From: CAZISM01 sp964541895
GTDB lineage: Bacteria; Zhuqueibacterota; Zhuqueibacteria; Residuimicrobiales; Residuimicrobiaceae
Direction: 5' to 3'
Assembly (NCBI GenBank): GCA_964541895.1
Contig: CAZISM010000032.1
Location: 1 to 48,808 of the forward strand
DNA: 48,808 nt
The notes beneath the pieces were generated by a model. It was given only the letters and a program-made list of their open reading frames with translations. It had not been told where the DNA came from and ran no database searches. The number at the start of each line of letters is the position of its first letter. Position 1 is the first letter of the stretch. Below are positions 1 through 6,639 of this stretch, piece after piece. Position numbers and translations under genes: made by a program.

Positions 1-307
1 TAAAGGCGGGGCCGCGGCTTTCGGTATAGGCGCCCATGCCGGATTCCATCCTGGCCAGAATAAATTCAGCAGCGGCCGGCACATCGTCCGGATAGCCGTC
101 GCGACGGGCGCTCTGCAAACGCGCAGGATCCTCAACCAGGCTCAACACCTGACGATAAAACGAGATCGGCTTTTGCCCGAGCGCTTGTGGATTGCCGATG
201 TTGCAGAAAATGACCGAGCGCCCGGCTTTTTTCATTTCCGCTGCTCTTTGCGGAATAGGACCGCGCACGGCGTATTCCATATCGATGATGTTGGAGTTGA
301 TGATCAT
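1..307 (-). CDS. Alanine-type PLP aminotransferase, N-terminal part (runs off the window)
   Basis: Only the first 102 codons are present; the reading frame stays open to the window edge. The start is the ATG at 307, preceded by an AGGA-type ribosome site. The segment RGPIPQRAAEMKK followed by FCNIGNPQALGQKP is typical of the eukaryotic-like alanine aminotransferase family (class I/II fold), which exchanges the amino group between alanine/glutamate and pyruvate/2-oxoglutarate. The PLP lysine and the rest of the catalytic domain lie outside the window, so the substrate cannot be judged. It is on the same strand as the superoxide dismutase gene but separated from it by a terminator. Confidence 0.8.
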   Translation of the reverse strand, partial: MIINSNIIDMEYAVRGPIPQRAAEMKKAGRSVIFCNIGNPQALGQKPISFYRQVLSLVEDPARLQSARRDGYPDDVPAAAEFILARMESGMGAYTESRGPAF

Positions 308-384
308 GGTTCCTGGCCCACGGATTCATGGCACAACGCTGCGAACAGGTAGAGTGGTAATGTAGCATTTTAAACAAACAGACG

Positions 385-414
385 CAACAAAAAACCCGCC
401 ACGGTTGGCGGGTT
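385..414 (-). terminator. Rho-independent terminator after the superoxide dismutase gene
   Basis: On the minus strand the 8-base arm AACCCGCC (407-414) pairs perfectly with 393-400 across a 6-base loop and runs into a T-rich tract. It lies 15 bases past the sod stop codon and before the aminotransferase start, so it separates the two transcripts. Confidence 0.8.
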
Positions 415-428
415 CTGTTTGACCAGGA

Positions 429-1145
429 TTAGAATTTTTTTGCTCGTTCAAATCGCTGCGACACGTCGTCCCAGTTGATGACCTTGTTAAAGGCCGTAAC
501 ATACTCAGCGCGACGATTCTGATACTTTAAATAATAGGCATGTTCCCAGACGTCGAGGACCAGCAAAGGTATGGCACCCCATTGGCTGAGGTTTTGATGT
601 TTTTCCGCCTGCAGGATGACCAGCTGCTTGCCGATCGGCTCATAGGCCAGGATCGCCCAGCCGCTGCCTTCCACTTTATTGGCAGCGGCACCAAAGTTGG
701 CTTTGAACGCGGCGAACGAACCAAAGTCGCGAACCAGGGCTTGTGCCAGCGCTCCTGCGGGTTCAACGCCGCCGTTTGGTGACATGTTGTGCCAAAAGAT
801 GTGATGCAATATGTGACCGGCGCCGTGAAAGGAAGCCTGATTGGTATAATATTGCACCAGACTGTAATCGTTGCTTTCCCTTGCTTTGGCGAGAGCGGTC
901 AGCGCGGCGTTCAGGCCGTTGACATAGGCCAGGTGATGTTTGTCGTGATGCAGGCGCATGGTCTCGGCATCGATATGGGGCTCTAGCGCGTTATAGGCGT
1001 AAGGCAACGGCGGCAGGATATATTCCCCCTTTTCGTTGGGCAAGGATTCGGCCGCGTACAGGTTGCGGCCTGAGCCGGCTTCCAGGGCGACAACGGCGCC
1101 GACAGCCAGGGGAGCTGCTTGCAAGAACTCTCTGCGAGTTGACAT
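429..1145 (-). CDS. Superoxide dismutase, Fe/Mn family, Tat-exported
   Basis: A 238-residue Fe/Mn superoxide dismutase that converts superoxide to oxygen and hydrogen peroxide. The four expected metal ligands are visible: His66 (in RLHHDKHH), His114 (in GHILHHIFW), and Asp198 and His202 (in LDVWEHAYY). The HILHHIFW context resembles Mn-type more than Fe-type enzymes, but metal choice cannot be settled from sequence. The N-terminus MSTRREFLQ plus a hydrophobic stretch and an alanine-rich end is a twin-arginine signal, so the folded, metal-loaded enzyme should act in the periplasm. The start has a good AGGAG site (CAGGAGAATAACATAATG). It lies 142 bases downstream of the ATP-grasp operon, probably with its own promoter. 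Confidence 0.93.
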   Translation of the reverse strand: MSTRREFLQAAPLAVGAVVALEAGSGRNLYAAESLPNEKGEYILPPLPYAYNALEPHIDAETMRLHHDKHHLAYVNGLNAALTALAKARESNDYSLVQYYTNQASFHGAGHILHHIFWHNMSPNGGVEPAGALAQALVRDFGSFAAFKANFGAAANKVEGSGWAILAYEPIGKQLVILQAEKHQNLSQWGAIPLLVLDVWEHAYYLKYQNRRAEYVTAFNKVINWDDVSQRFERAKKF

Positions 1146-1287
1146 TATGTTATTCTCCTGTATTCTTTTTATGGTTATAACAGGGCAGTGGGCTCACAAA
1201 ATTCCCAACGCTCTGCGGGGCCTCCGGCGCCGCAGACGGGTTGGTGTCTAGGAGGGGAAGCGGAACTCCTTAACAACCGGGGACGAA

Positions 1288-2205
1288 CTAGGCAGGCGAT
1301 GATGACAGCAGCAGGTGGATGATCTGCTGCACGAGGTGGTCGGGGACGCCATCGACGTGCCGGCTTTGCAGCCGCATGTCGCACATTTCATTGACAAAGT
1401 CGATCACCAGCAGATCGCCCCCTTGCGTCAGCGCGATCTCGCTGGAGAAGAACGAAATATCAGCAATGGCGGCGATGCGCATAACCATGGTGCAGAGGGC
1501 CTGCGCCAGCTGCGGTTCCAGGTCGTCGGCCGGGTGGTAGAGATGGGTGTGGTCGTCCCACCAGCAGGGGATCACCTGTTTTTGAACATAAAAGACACGA
1601 AACCAGGCGCGCCGGCCCTGGAGCAGGCGAGGTTGCACCCTTTTTTGCAGAATGATTTTGCCGCTTTTACTTTCCGCCAGCGCGTTATTCAGGTCCTCCC
1701 GCGATCGCCCTTCGAGGATCACCCCTTCGCCGCCGCCCCCTTCAGCCGGTTTTATGACAAAGGGCGAGCCCAGTTTCTCAAGAGCGTTGCCCACGGCGGA
1801 TTCGACATGGTCCTGACGTGACAGGATGATCCCGTATGGCACCGGAATACCCTTCTCAACCAGCTCTAGGTGCATGGTGGCTTTGTCCTTGCACCAGAGC
1901 ATTTGCTGGGCATCGTTTATCAGGCGGGTGCCACGCCGGCGCCATTCGGCCAACAGCGGCAGGAGCGATGGATGAATGTCGGAGGCGCGGTCGATAAGCA
2001 GCCTTGGCGGTGAAAGGTGTTGAAACTGCTGAAAAAAGACGGAGAGTTCGCTGGAATGAAAGGCGCGTGCGGACAGGTGCCTGTGAAAGGCACCTGTCAG
2101 CAGCAGATGAATGAAATCGTCGTCGAATTCCCAGTCCCAGAGCGCCACCAGGTCAAAGCGCGGCGGCGACGGGGGACGACGGAACAGTGTGTCAACCCAC
2201 TTCAA
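1288..2205 (-). CDS. ATP-grasp ligase C, last gene of the KamA/ATP-grasp operon
   Basis: About 305 residues. The C-terminal two thirds form an ATP-grasp fold: CKDKATMHLELVEKGIPVP opens the domain, PFVIKPAEGGGGEGV is the nucleotide-binding strand and glycine-rich loop, and LLVIDFVNEMCD supplies the acidic/Asn metal-binding end. Such enzymes use ATP to join a carboxylate to an amine or thiol. It does not resemble the two DdlA-like enzymes upstream and is nearer the generic RimK/LysX-like group. The open frame extends 104 codons further upstream, but that part lies inside kamA and reads as low-complexity shadow. I take the TTG at 2205, which overlaps the end of kamA by 14 bases; the start is uncertain. 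Substrate unknown. Confidence 0.72.
   Translation of the reverse strand: MKWVDTLFRRPPSPPRFDLVALWDWEFDDDFIHLLLTGAFHRHLSARAFHSSELSVFFQQFQHLSPPRLLIDRASDIHPSLLPLLAEWRRRGTRLINDAQQMLWCKDKATMHLELVEKGIPVPYGIILSRQDHVESAVGNALEKLGSPFVIKPAEGGGGEGVILEGRSREDLNNALAESKSGKIILQKRVQPRLLQGRRAWFRVFYVQKQVIPCWWDDHTHLYHPADDLEPQLAQALCTMVMRIAAIADISFFSSEIALTQGGDLLVIDFVNEMCDMRLQSRHVDGVPDHLVQQIIHLLLSSSPA
2072..2098. repeat. Perfect 11-bp inverted repeat inside the ATP-grasp C gene
   Basis: GACAGGTGCCT at 2072-2082 and its exact complement at 2088-2098 flank a 5-base loop. It is in frame inside the N-terminal coding part. It may be a small palindromic (REP-like) insertion or chance; only one copy is seen in this window. 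Confidence 0.5.
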
Positions 2206-3328
2206 TGATTTCCGTAAACGATTGGTTGATGGCAGTCCCTTTTTGCCGACGGCGGACACGGCCGACGGTTTTGCGTTTGCCGTTGCCCTGCTGAACCTGC
2301 GGGTAGACGAACAGCTGCCCTTCAAAGTTGCGCATGACCACTTTTTCGTCGTCGATGCTCTGCACGTATTGCGGCACAAGCGGGATCTTGCCGCCGCCGC
2401 CGGGGGCGTCGATGCAAAAGTAGGGCACGGCGAGGCCGGAGGTCCAGCCGCGCAGGGATTCCATGATCTCGAGGCCCTTTTCCACGCGGGTGCGCAGATA
2501 CTCGGTGCCTTTGACATAGTCGGCCTGATAGATATAGTAGGGCCGCACGCGCGCGGCGACCAATTTTTGCATCAGCTGTTTCATCACCGCCGGATCGTCG
2601 TTCACCCCCTTGAGCAATACGGTCTGACATCCCAGGGGGATACCGGCGTCGGCCAGCAGGCCCAGGGCCTGCTGGGCTTGCGGGGTCAATTCGTCCGGGT
2701 GGTTGAAATGCACGTTCATCCACAGGGGGTGATACTTTTTCAGCATCTCGGTCAGCCTGGGCGTGATGCGCTGCGGCAAAAAGCAGGGCATGCGCGTGCC
2801 GATGCGCATGATCTGCACATGCGGAATGGCGCGCAGCGATTTCAGAATAAATTCGAGTTTGTTGTCGCTCAGCATCAGCGGATCGCCGCCGGAGATGATG
2901 ACGTCGCGAATCTCGCTGTGCTGACGGATATAATCCAGTCCATCTTCGATGTAGCGGGGATGGATTTTCATGGGATCACCCACCTTGCGTTTGCGCGTGC
3001 AAAAGCGGCAATAGGACGCGCACGAGTGCGAAACCAGAAAGAGCACTCGATCCGGATAGCGGTGGACGATGCTCGGGACCGGTGAATCATGATCTTCGGA
3101 CAACGGATCGTCCACACCGCTGTTTTCAGCCAGTTCCCGGGGATCCGGAATGATCTGCTTGTAGATCGGGTCTCCCTTTTCTTTGATCAGTTTCGCATAA
3201 TAGGGGGTAACGCGGATTTTAAAGTCATGTGCAATGGTTTTTAATTCTTCAGCATCCAAATCAAAGCGTTGGGCAATATCTTCCGGATCGGTCAGACTAT
3301 TTTTAAGCAACTGTTGCCAGTCATCCAT
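2192..3328 (-). CDS. Lysine 2,3-aminomutase-family radical SAM enzyme (KamA-like)
   Basis: 378 residues. The radical SAM cluster motif CASYCRFC gives Cys103, Cys107 and Cys110. The PLP lysine is Lys314 in DAPGGGGKIP. In clostridial lysine 2,3-aminomutase two aspartates hold the epsilon-amine of lysine; their counterparts, Asp270 (YQADYVKG) and Asp307 (CIDAPGG), are both kept, whereas glutamate 2,3-aminomutase has Lys and Asn there. The predicted reaction is L-lysine to L-beta-lysine. The family also includes EpmB, which modifies elongation factor P, but no efp or epmA gene is nearby. The gene starts 6 bases after the GNAT gene and overlaps the third ATP-grasp gene, so it is translated within one operon. 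Confidence 0.88.
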   Translation of the reverse strand: MDDWQQLLKNSLTDPEDIAQRFDLDAEELKTIAHDFKIRVTPYYAKLIKEKGDPIYKQIIPDPRELAENSGVDDPLSEDHDSPVPSIVHRYPDRVLFLVSHSCASYCRFCTRKRKVGDPMKIHPRYIEDGLDYIRQHSEIRDVIISGGDPLMLSDNKLEFILKSLRAIPHVQIMRIGTRMPCFLPQRITPRLTEMLKKYHPLWMNVHFNHPDELTPQAQQALGLLADAGIPLGCQTVLLKGVNDDPAVMKQLMQKLVAARVRPYYIYQADYVKGTEYLRTRVEKGLEIMESLRGWTSGLAVPYFCIDAPGGGGKIPLVPQYVQSIDDEKVVMRNFEGQLFVYPQVQQGNGKRKTVGRVRRRQKGTAINQSFTEIIEVG

Positions 3329-3334
3329 TGGTTA

Positions 3335-3826
3335 TCAAACTCCCTTCTGTTCGAGGTATTTCACATAGATCAGGCGGTCATCGCCGTGGTTGTAAAAGTC
3401 GGCGATGCGGACGCTTTCACGATAGTGCATGTTGAGATAGAATCGCCTCGTCCCTTCGTAGCGGGTCTGTGACGAGGTTTCAATGATCAATAATCTCCCA
3501 TGCGTAGCCTCCAGTTTTTGTTCAAGCCAGGTAACCAGCAGACGGCCGAGGCCTTTTCCCTGCTGGTCGGGATCCACCGCGATCCAGTATAGATCATAGG
3601 TGCCGCGGGTCAGGGGGCTCGGCCCATAGCAGAGATAGCCGGCCACCTGCTGGTGATCGCCTTCTATGACAACGACCCGATAATCGTTCTGCTGCGGATC
3701 GTTCAAAAAAATATCTATCAGTTCTTCGGCCACGGCTATTTCCGCCTTGTTGAAAAATCCGCTACGATGCAAAATTTCCATCACCGAGGTTTTATCGGCA
3801 ACAGCCATGGGCCGGATGGTATTCAT
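3335..3826 (-). CDS. GNAT-family N-acetyltransferase
   Basis: 163 residues with a standard GNAT core: a beta-strand DLYWIAVDPDQQGKGLGRLL carrying the acetyl-CoA pyrophosphate loop (QGKGLG), then an IIETSS strand and a YEGTRRFYLNMHY segment typical of the C-terminal arm. It overlaps the ATP-grasp B stop by 4 bases (ATGA) and lies 6 bases ahead of kamA. A KamA plus acetyltransferase pair recalls ablA/ablB, which make the osmolyte N-epsilon-acetyl-beta-lysine, but AblB proteins are clearly longer (about 260 residues) and the extra ATP-grasp genes do not belong to that pathway. An amine acetyltransferase acting on lysine, beta-lysine or a peptide product is the working guess. Confidence 0.82.
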   Translation of the reverse strand: MNTIRPMAVADKTSVMEILHRSGFFNKAEIAVAEELIDIFLNDPQQNDYRVVVIEGDHQQVAGYLCYGPSPLTRGTYDLYWIAVDPDQQGKGLGRLLVTWLEQKLEATHGRLLIIETSSQTRYEGTRRFYLNMHYRESVRIADFYNHGDDRLIYVKYLEQKGV

Positions 3827-4830
3827 GGTTTGCGTCTCAACGTCTTGAGAATGATCTTGTGCCAGAAATCGGCGTACTCGATCCCGGCGGCACGCAGCGC
3901 CCGCGCATAGCCGGCATTGAGGCTGATGTCAGGATTCGGATTGACCTCCAGAATATAGATCTCGCCCTCATGGCTCATGCGAAAGTCCACGCGCGCATAG
4001 TCGCGACAGTTCATCAGCTTGAACGCCTGCACGGCGGTGGCTTGCAGCGTCTGGCGTTGGCTGTCGTCGACAGGGGCCGGGCATTTCGGTATCGTCGTAT
4101 TGTACAGGACGTGTCCTTCGAACCACTTGGCTTCATAGCTGCAGATATGCGGATAGCCGTCCGGCACGGTCGAAAAATCGATCTCGGACACCGGCAGCGC
4201 CTTCGGTTGTTCCGCATCGATCACCGCCACATTGAATTCACGGCCGTGTATGTACTGTTCCACCAGGGCCGGCTGATTATACGTGGTGAGCACCTTGGCC
4301 ACTTGCGTTTTCAACTCATCCTGGTTGTGCACCACCGACTGCGGGTAAATGCCCAGGCTGGCATCTTCGTTGTTCGGCTTGACGATGGCCGGGAAGACGT
4401 CATAGTTGAGAGCGTCCAGAGTGGTCACCAACTGCCCGGCCGGAGTCGGGAGACCGGCGCCGAGCAAGACCATTTTGGTCAGGTACTTGTTCTGACAGAG
4501 ACTGAGGGTGCGCGCGGGATTGCCGGTATACGGAACCTCGAGCAGTTCGTAAACGCCGGCGATGCGCGCTTCCATAAGCGGTCGATCTTTAAAGCCTTCG
4601 CACAGATTTATGATCACATCATGATGTGCCGACCGGATGCGTTTCATAAAATCAATAAAATCATCAAAAAGAGGCACCATCTCCACACGACAGCCCAGCT
4701 GAGCGACATGGTGGAACACCTCTTCGGCCATATCTTTGACCGTCTCTTCCGAGACGTGTTCGACCTGCTGGCCGGCGGTGTTCAAGTACTCGTTATAGGC
4801 GACGCCTATGGAGAGGTTGCTGTCTATCAT
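3823..4830 (-). CDS. D-Ala-D-Ala-ligase-like ATP-grasp enzyme B
   Basis: 335 residues with a DdlA-type layout. INLCEGF and LLEVPYTGNPARTLSLCQNK are the N-terminal substrate and shape motifs, FPAIVKPNNEDASLGI the ATP loop, ALVEQYIHGREFNVAVI the central strand, and ARVDFR then YILEVNPNPD the two acidic residues and Asn that bind magnesium. It should activate a carboxylate with ATP and couple it to an amine, forming a peptide or amide bond. It is a paralogue of the gene immediately upstream, which shares the SYEAKW motif, and the two overlap by 4 bases. A housekeeping Ddl is unlikely, given two divergent adjacent copies with no cell-wall genes around them. Confidence 0.85.
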   Translation of the reverse strand: MIDSNLSIGVAYNEYLNTAGQQVEHVSEETVKDMAEEVFHHVAQLGCRVEMVPLFDDFIDFMKRIRSAHHDVIINLCEGFKDRPLMEARIAGVYELLEVPYTGNPARTLSLCQNKYLTKMVLLGAGLPTPAGQLVTTLDALNYDVFPAIVKPNNEDASLGIYPQSVVHNQDELKTQVAKVLTTYNQPALVEQYIHGREFNVAVIDAEQPKALPVSEIDFSTVPDGYPHICSYEAKWFEGHVLYNTTIPKCPAPVDDSQRQTLQATAVQAFKLMNCRDYARVDFRMSHEGEIYILEVNPNPDISLNAGYARALRAAGIEYADFWHKIILKTLRRKP

Positions 4831-5882
4831 GATGATATACCGTAACGTGCTTTGGCTGAATCGACCACCCGATGCATCAGCTGGGAGTAGCTATACCCGG
4901 CGGTGCGTGCGGCTTTGGGCAGACACGAATTATCTTCCGGATTCGGCAAAATGCCGGGAAGCGGATTCACTTCGAGAATGTGCGCGACGCCCTGCTCGTC
5001 CAGGCGCACATCGATTCGACACCAGTCTTTGATGCGCAGGACGCGGCAGGTGCGCCTGACCAGTTCGCTGATCTCGAGCCGCAACGCTTCCGGAATCGCG
5101 GCGGGACACTGGAAAATTTCCAGAGGCTTTTCCGGTATGTCCCAGATCCATTTGGCTTCGTACGAATAGATCGGCGTGGCTCCTTCCGGCAGCTTGCTGT
5201 GATCGATTTCGACGATCGGCAAAATCTCCAGCTCCGGATAGCTGCCGAGGACGCCGACGGTGAATTCGCGGCCAGGGAGGAACCGTTCGACAATAACCGG
5301 CTGGCGGTACTGCGACAGCACCTCCTCGATCACGGCGCGGCAATCGCCCTCGTTATAGACGACCGATTTATCCTTGATGCCTTTGCTGGAACCTTCATAC
5401 ATGGGCTTGATGATAGCCGGCAGCTTGATGTCGCCGGCCGGTTCGTCCAATGATTCCACAGTCCAGAACTCGGCGTTGGGAATTTTGTGATACGACAAGA
5501 TCTCTTTGGTGCGGGACTTGTCCAGACACAACGCCAGCGTCAACGGATCCGACCCTGTATACGGCAGATTTAATACTTCACAAAGAGAAGGAATATGCGA
5601 TTCGCGATTGGGGCCGAACAACCGTTCGGCTATATTGAAGACCAGATGCGGTTGGACGGATTTCAATCTTTCAAAAGCGTATTCATCCGATTCGACAGGA
5701 AAGACGTCATATCGTTCTGCGAGCGCGTTATGTACGGCAAGAATGGTTTCATCCGAGTCACATTCTGCCAGCATATCGGGCGGAGGTTCATCATCGTCCT
5801 CCATCTGATTGTCCTGGGACAGCAATCGATTCATCATGCCGGCCATACCGCTTTTGGAACTGTGAATTAAAGCTATACGCAT
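4827..5882 (-). CDS. D-Ala-D-Ala-ligase-like ATP-grasp enzyme A, first gene of the operon
   Basis: 351 residues, the same fold as its neighbour B. Visible motifs are HLVFNIAERLFGPNRES, LNLPYTGSDPLTLALCLDK, the ATP loop PAIIKPMYEGSSKGI, IVERFLPGREFTVGVLG, IYSYEAKWIWD and the metal site CRIDVR ... HILEVNPLPGILP. The region around residues 27-45 is rich in acidic residues and looks like a linker or lid. The start is the ATG at 5882, with a weak ribosome site. It leads the five-gene operon and overlaps gene B by 4 bases, which suggests coupled translation and possibly sequential ligations. Substrates cannot be read from the sequence. Confidence 0.85.
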   Translation of the reverse strand: MRIALIHSSKSGMAGMMNRLLSQDNQMEDDDEPPPDMLAECDSDETILAVHNALAERYDVFPVESDEYAFERLKSVQPHLVFNIAERLFGPNRESHIPSLCEVLNLPYTGSDPLTLALCLDKSRTKEILSYHKIPNAEFWTVESLDEPAGDIKLPAIIKPMYEGSSKGIKDKSVVYNEGDCRAVIEEVLSQYRQPVIVERFLPGREFTVGVLGSYPELEILPIVEIDHSKLPEGATPIYSYEAKWIWDIPEKPLEIFQCPAAIPEALRLEISELVRRTCRVLRIKDWCRIDVRLDEQGVAHILEVNPLPGILPNPEDNSCLPKAARTAGYSYSQLMHRVVDSAKARYGISS

Positions 5883-5970
5883 TTACACGATATCCATTTA
5901 GTAAGAGTCGCATCTACAGGTAGTGTGAAATAAAATACTTTTTACATACAGGTTGTGTTGTTTGGTGTTA

Positions 5971-5998
5971 AATATATTTTTTTATAGATAAGAAGCAA
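5971..5998 (-). promoter_or_regulatory. Possible promoter of the ATP-grasp/KamA operon
   Basis: On the minus strand TTGCTT (5993-5998) is followed after 16 bases by TATATT (5971-5976), about 90 bases before the ATG of ATP-grasp A. The surrounding spacer from 5883 to about 6060 is strongly AT-rich and has no gene. The call rests on motif match only. Confidence 0.35.
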
Positions 5999-6113
5999 CA
6001 GTTTTTTGATAAAAATGATGATTAATACAAAAAATTTTATATTTTCAGGCGATTTTTGTGTTTTTTGGCGCATTTTGCGGCAGGAAAACAAAAATGAATG
6101 GATGTTCAATGTC

Positions 6114-6150
6114 GAAAGAAAGAAGATTCGGCTCCGCGAAGAGCCGAATC
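6114..6150 (-). terminator. Rho-independent terminator of the osmC-like gene
   Basis: A perfect 10-bp stem (6125-6134 with 6141-6150) and a 6-base loop follow the stop codon at 6160. On the minus strand the stem is followed by a T-rich run (revcomp of 6114-6124). It isolates the osmC-like gene from the KamA operon downstream. Confidence 0.75.
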
Positions 6151-6159
6151 GTTGTGTTG

Positions 6160-6537
6160 TCAGGATGGGATGGTGTTGATGACAAAAGCCGGCGGTTGCT
6201 GCATGTGTTTTTTTACGGCGCATTGATCGGCGGCGCGGATAACCGCGTCGCGGTACTTGTCGGGAAAATCTTTGGGCAGATGTATGTCCAGAGTTACATT
6301 TTTTATCATATGCGTCGCCGGATCGGTGTCCATGCGCTGAATGATCTGCAGGCCGTCGGTCGAGAGCCCGCGCTGTTTGCAAAAGCTCAATACATAGATG
6401 CCCGCGCAGGTGCCGATGGAAGCCAGAAAAAGAGCGAACGGCGGCGGCGCGGTGCCATCCTGATTGGTGGAGATAACGAACGGGCCGTAGTGAGCGTCGA
6501 CCTGCAGTTGATTGGGAAACGTGACTCGAATATCCAT
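6160..6537 (-). CDS. OsmC-family peroxiredoxin-like protein
   Basis: 125 residues. The two cysteines that characterise the OsmC/Ohr fold are present, in ASIGTCAGIYVLSF and in AADQCAVKKH. Family members reduce organic hydroperoxides, although many short YhfA-type members have no proven substrate. The start ATG at 6537 has an AAAGGA ribosome site. It is divergent from the alpha-mannosidase gene across a 102-base spacer and ends in its own terminator, so it is probably transcribed alone. Likely cytoplasmic, with no signal peptide. The exact role, redox defence or otherwise, is inferred from family only. Confidence 0.85.
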   Translation of the reverse strand: MDIRVTFPNQLQVDAHYGPFVISTNQDGTAPPPFALFLASIGTCAGIYVLSFCKQRGLSTDGLQIIQRMDTDPATHMIKNVTLDIHLPKDFPDKYRDAVIRAADQCAVKKHMQQPPAFVINTIPS

Positions 6538-6639
6538 ATTATCCTTTCATTATTTTTGCTATATTAGATGCAACGTCATGCAAAAGGATTCATCCGCACA
6601 TCGCCGCGAGGTCGTGGCGGCCTATGCAAAGGAGTTGAT

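Noticed and set aside
2206..2517. N-terminal extension of the third ATP-grasp gene
   Set aside because: The extra 104 codons overlap kamA in another frame and read as Ser/Pro/Arg-rich filler without family similarity; a start near 2205 is more likely.
2192..3328. EpmB (elongation factor P lysine aminomutase)
   Set aside because: No efp or epmA gene is adjacent, and the operon contains three ligases and an acetyltransferase instead.
3823..5882. Housekeeping D-alanine-D-alanine ligase
   Set aside because: Two divergent tandem copies coupled to GNAT and kamA genes, with no murein genes nearby, do not fit ddl.
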